Part shown: in pieces, positions 62,983 through 64,000 of the stretch
Layout of the letters: every line of letters starts with the position of its first letter
Position numbering within the stretch: the stretch's first letter is position 1
Assembly: GCA_009844425.1 (NCBI GenBank)
Contig: VYBN01000033.1
Location: 1-64,000, forward strand
Source of the DNA: Gammaproteobacteria bacterium
Lineage (GTDB): Bacteria; Pseudomonadota; Gammaproteobacteria; Steroidobacterales; Foliamicaceae
Reading direction: 5' to 3'
DNA length: 64,000 bases
Made by a program: the position numbers and the translations under genes
Notes under the pieces: generated by a model
The model's database searches: none
Told to the model about the DNA's origin: nothing
What the model saw: the letters and a program-made list of their open reading frames with translations, nothing else

Positions 62983-63867
62983 ATGAACCCGAATACCCGA
63001 AACCTGCTGCTGAACCGTAACCTGATCTGGGCCTTCGCCCTGGTTGCCTGTTCGGCCGGAAGCTATCTCGCCGGTAACCTGTTGCAGGATCGGGCAATGC
63101 CGTCCGTGGTCGCCCGCCTGGACAAGCTGCAGACCATGGTGGTGGCGCAGAACGCGGAATTTGCAGAAGCCCGTGCGAACGCGGAGCGCCGGATCGCCGT
63201 CATGGCGGCCCGGGTCGAGGAAATGAAAGCGGCGTTGGTGCAAATGGAAACCTGGCAGACCTCGCTTGAGGAAATGGGCGGCGAAGCCCCATTCAAGCCG
63301 GTGAGCGCCGGCATCTCCAGCCCCGCGCTGGGCTATGAGGGCGAGGTCGCCGGCGAACGGGTGGATCTGATCGCCGAACTCAACCTCCTGACGGCCCGGA
63401 TGAACCAGCGGTTCAAGGAGTTGCAGGGCGTGGCCGACGCGCTTACCCGGGAAGGCGCTGAATCCATGTATGCGCCTACGGGCTGGCCGGTGGATTCGCG
63501 CCGCATCACCTCGTATCGCGGTTTCCGCAAGGATCCGTTCTCCGGCAGGCGGCAATGGCATGACGGCGTGGATATCGACGGCGCCATGGGCGACCCGATA
63601 TACGCCGTGGCGCCGGGCGTCGTCACCTGGTCAGGCCGCAGAAGCACGTTCGGGGAGTTGGTGGAAATCAGTCACGCCGGCGGCTACGTCACCCGCTATG
63701 CGCACAACTCCCTCAATCTCGTGGCGGTGGGCGATTATGTGCAGCGAGGCCAGGAGATCGCCCGTATGGGCCGCAGCGGGCGGGTAACCGGCAGCAGCCT
63801 GCACTTCGAAGTCTTGCGCAACGGCGTTTCCGTGAACCCGGTTGATTTTCTCCGCAGAACTCCCTGA
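62983..63867 (+). CDS. M23 (LytM) family peptidase-like protein, possibly non-catalytic
   Basis: A 294-residue membrane-anchored periplasmic protein. One helix (about 14-33), a coiled coil (about 40-95 and 125-155), then a LytM domain. Zinc ligands H193 and D197 (WHDGVDID) and H274 are present, as is H241 (RYAHNSL). The usual HxH is SLH, so Ser272 replaces one catalytic His. It may be an activator of amidases such as AmiC rather than a peptidase. Divergent from the dciA-like gene. Confidence 0.88.
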   Translation: MNPNTRNLLLNRNLIWAFALVACSAGSYLAGNLLQDRAMPSVVARLDKLQTMVVAQNAEFAEARANAERRIAVMAARVEEMKAALVQMETWQTSLEEMGGEAPFKPVSAGISSPALGYEGEVAGERVDLIAELNLLTARMNQRFKELQGVADALTREGAESMYAPTGWPVDSRRITSYRGFRKDPFSGRRQWHDGVDIDGAMGDPIYAVAPGVVTWSGRRSTFGELVEISHAGGYVTRYAHNSLNLVAVGDYVQRGQEIARMGRSGRVTGSSLHFEVLRNGVSVNPVDFLRRTP

Positions 63868-63874
63868 ATCCGCA

Positions 63875-63983
63875 TAGCGCTTCCATGCCCACTTCTTCCG
63901 GGAGACGCATAAATACATCCCTGTAGCTTGCTCCGGCATCCCTGCCTCCAATACTCCCGGAAGAAGTGGGCATGGAAGCGCTA
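63875..63983 (+). repeat. Dispersed hairpin element E (forward)
   Basis: Outer arms pair perfectly over 30 bp starting TAGCGCTTCCATGCC. The core is ACGCATAAA, hairpin 1 TACA-TCCC-TGTA, hairpin 2 GGCA-TCCC-TGCC. It follows the M23 gene in sense orientation, 17 nt before the window end. Confidence 0.88.
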
Positions 63984-64000
63984 CGCTAACTGCGCGTATT

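Noticed and set aside
21726-63983. CRISPR array
   Set aside because: The repeats are kilobases apart, palindromic and have no regular spacers.

Overview
The window looks like a chromosomal segment of a GC-rich gammaproteobacterium outside the Enterobacterales. The evidence is a complete division and cell-wall (dcw) cluster running from mraZ to ftsZ, followed by lpxC, a dciA-like gene and an M23 peptidase gene. Other gammaproteobacterial signs are lptFG divergent from pepA, an nnr-tsaE-amiC block, MurE with the meso-diaminopimelate motif DNPR, and TonB-dependent receptors. The exact taxon cannot be read from the sequence.

Layout. 0.1-6.5 kb: zinc acquisition, with a ZIP transporter divergent from a five-gene operon (ZnuD-like receptor, His-rich ZrgA-like protein, ABC ATPase, permease, DUF3299 protein). 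6.5-13.1 kb: a minus-strand metabolic run (FAD oxidase, M20 amidohydrolase, secreted protein, two SDRs, a haem-oxygenase-fold protein, AcuI/YhdH reductase). 13.2-16.5 kb: an AT-richer restriction-modification-like pair, bounded on one side by an acuI'-'dsbB chimeric remnant. 16.8-26.4 kb, minus strand: a GPP34 protein, dsbB, two-gene indolepyruvate oxidoreductase, valS and pepA. 26.4-32.8 kb: lptFG, tRNA-Glu, pcnB, a deoxynucleoside kinase, panB and panC. 32.8-33.3 kb: a BrnT/BrnA toxin-antitoxin pair. 33.4-39.3 kb: queG, nnr, an AAA/DUF4143 ATPase, tsaE and amiC. 39.6-40.7 kb: a LigAB-type dioxygenase. 40.8-58.5 kb: the dcw cluster behind a promoter with three MraZ boxes, most genes joined by ATGA overlaps. 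58.7-63.9 kb: a TonB-dependent receptor, lpxC, dciA-like and M23 genes.

The most unusual feature is a family of eight dispersed 102-116 bp hairpin elements (21.7, 24.8, 30.8, 31.8, 39.3, 39.5, 61.5 and 63.9 kb), all intergenic except that one runs over the start of panC. Each has a long, nearly perfect outer stem of about 25-31 bp whose sequence differs from element to element. Inside are two short hairpins with TCC-containing loops. Outer and inner stems vary between copies while pairing is kept. Copies lie in both orientations relative to the flanking genes, which suggests a REP- or MITE-like mobile hairpin more than a cis-acting RNA. One copy carries the panC ribosome-binding site and start codon in its stem, and two mini-hairpins of similar design are inserted in frame inside valS.
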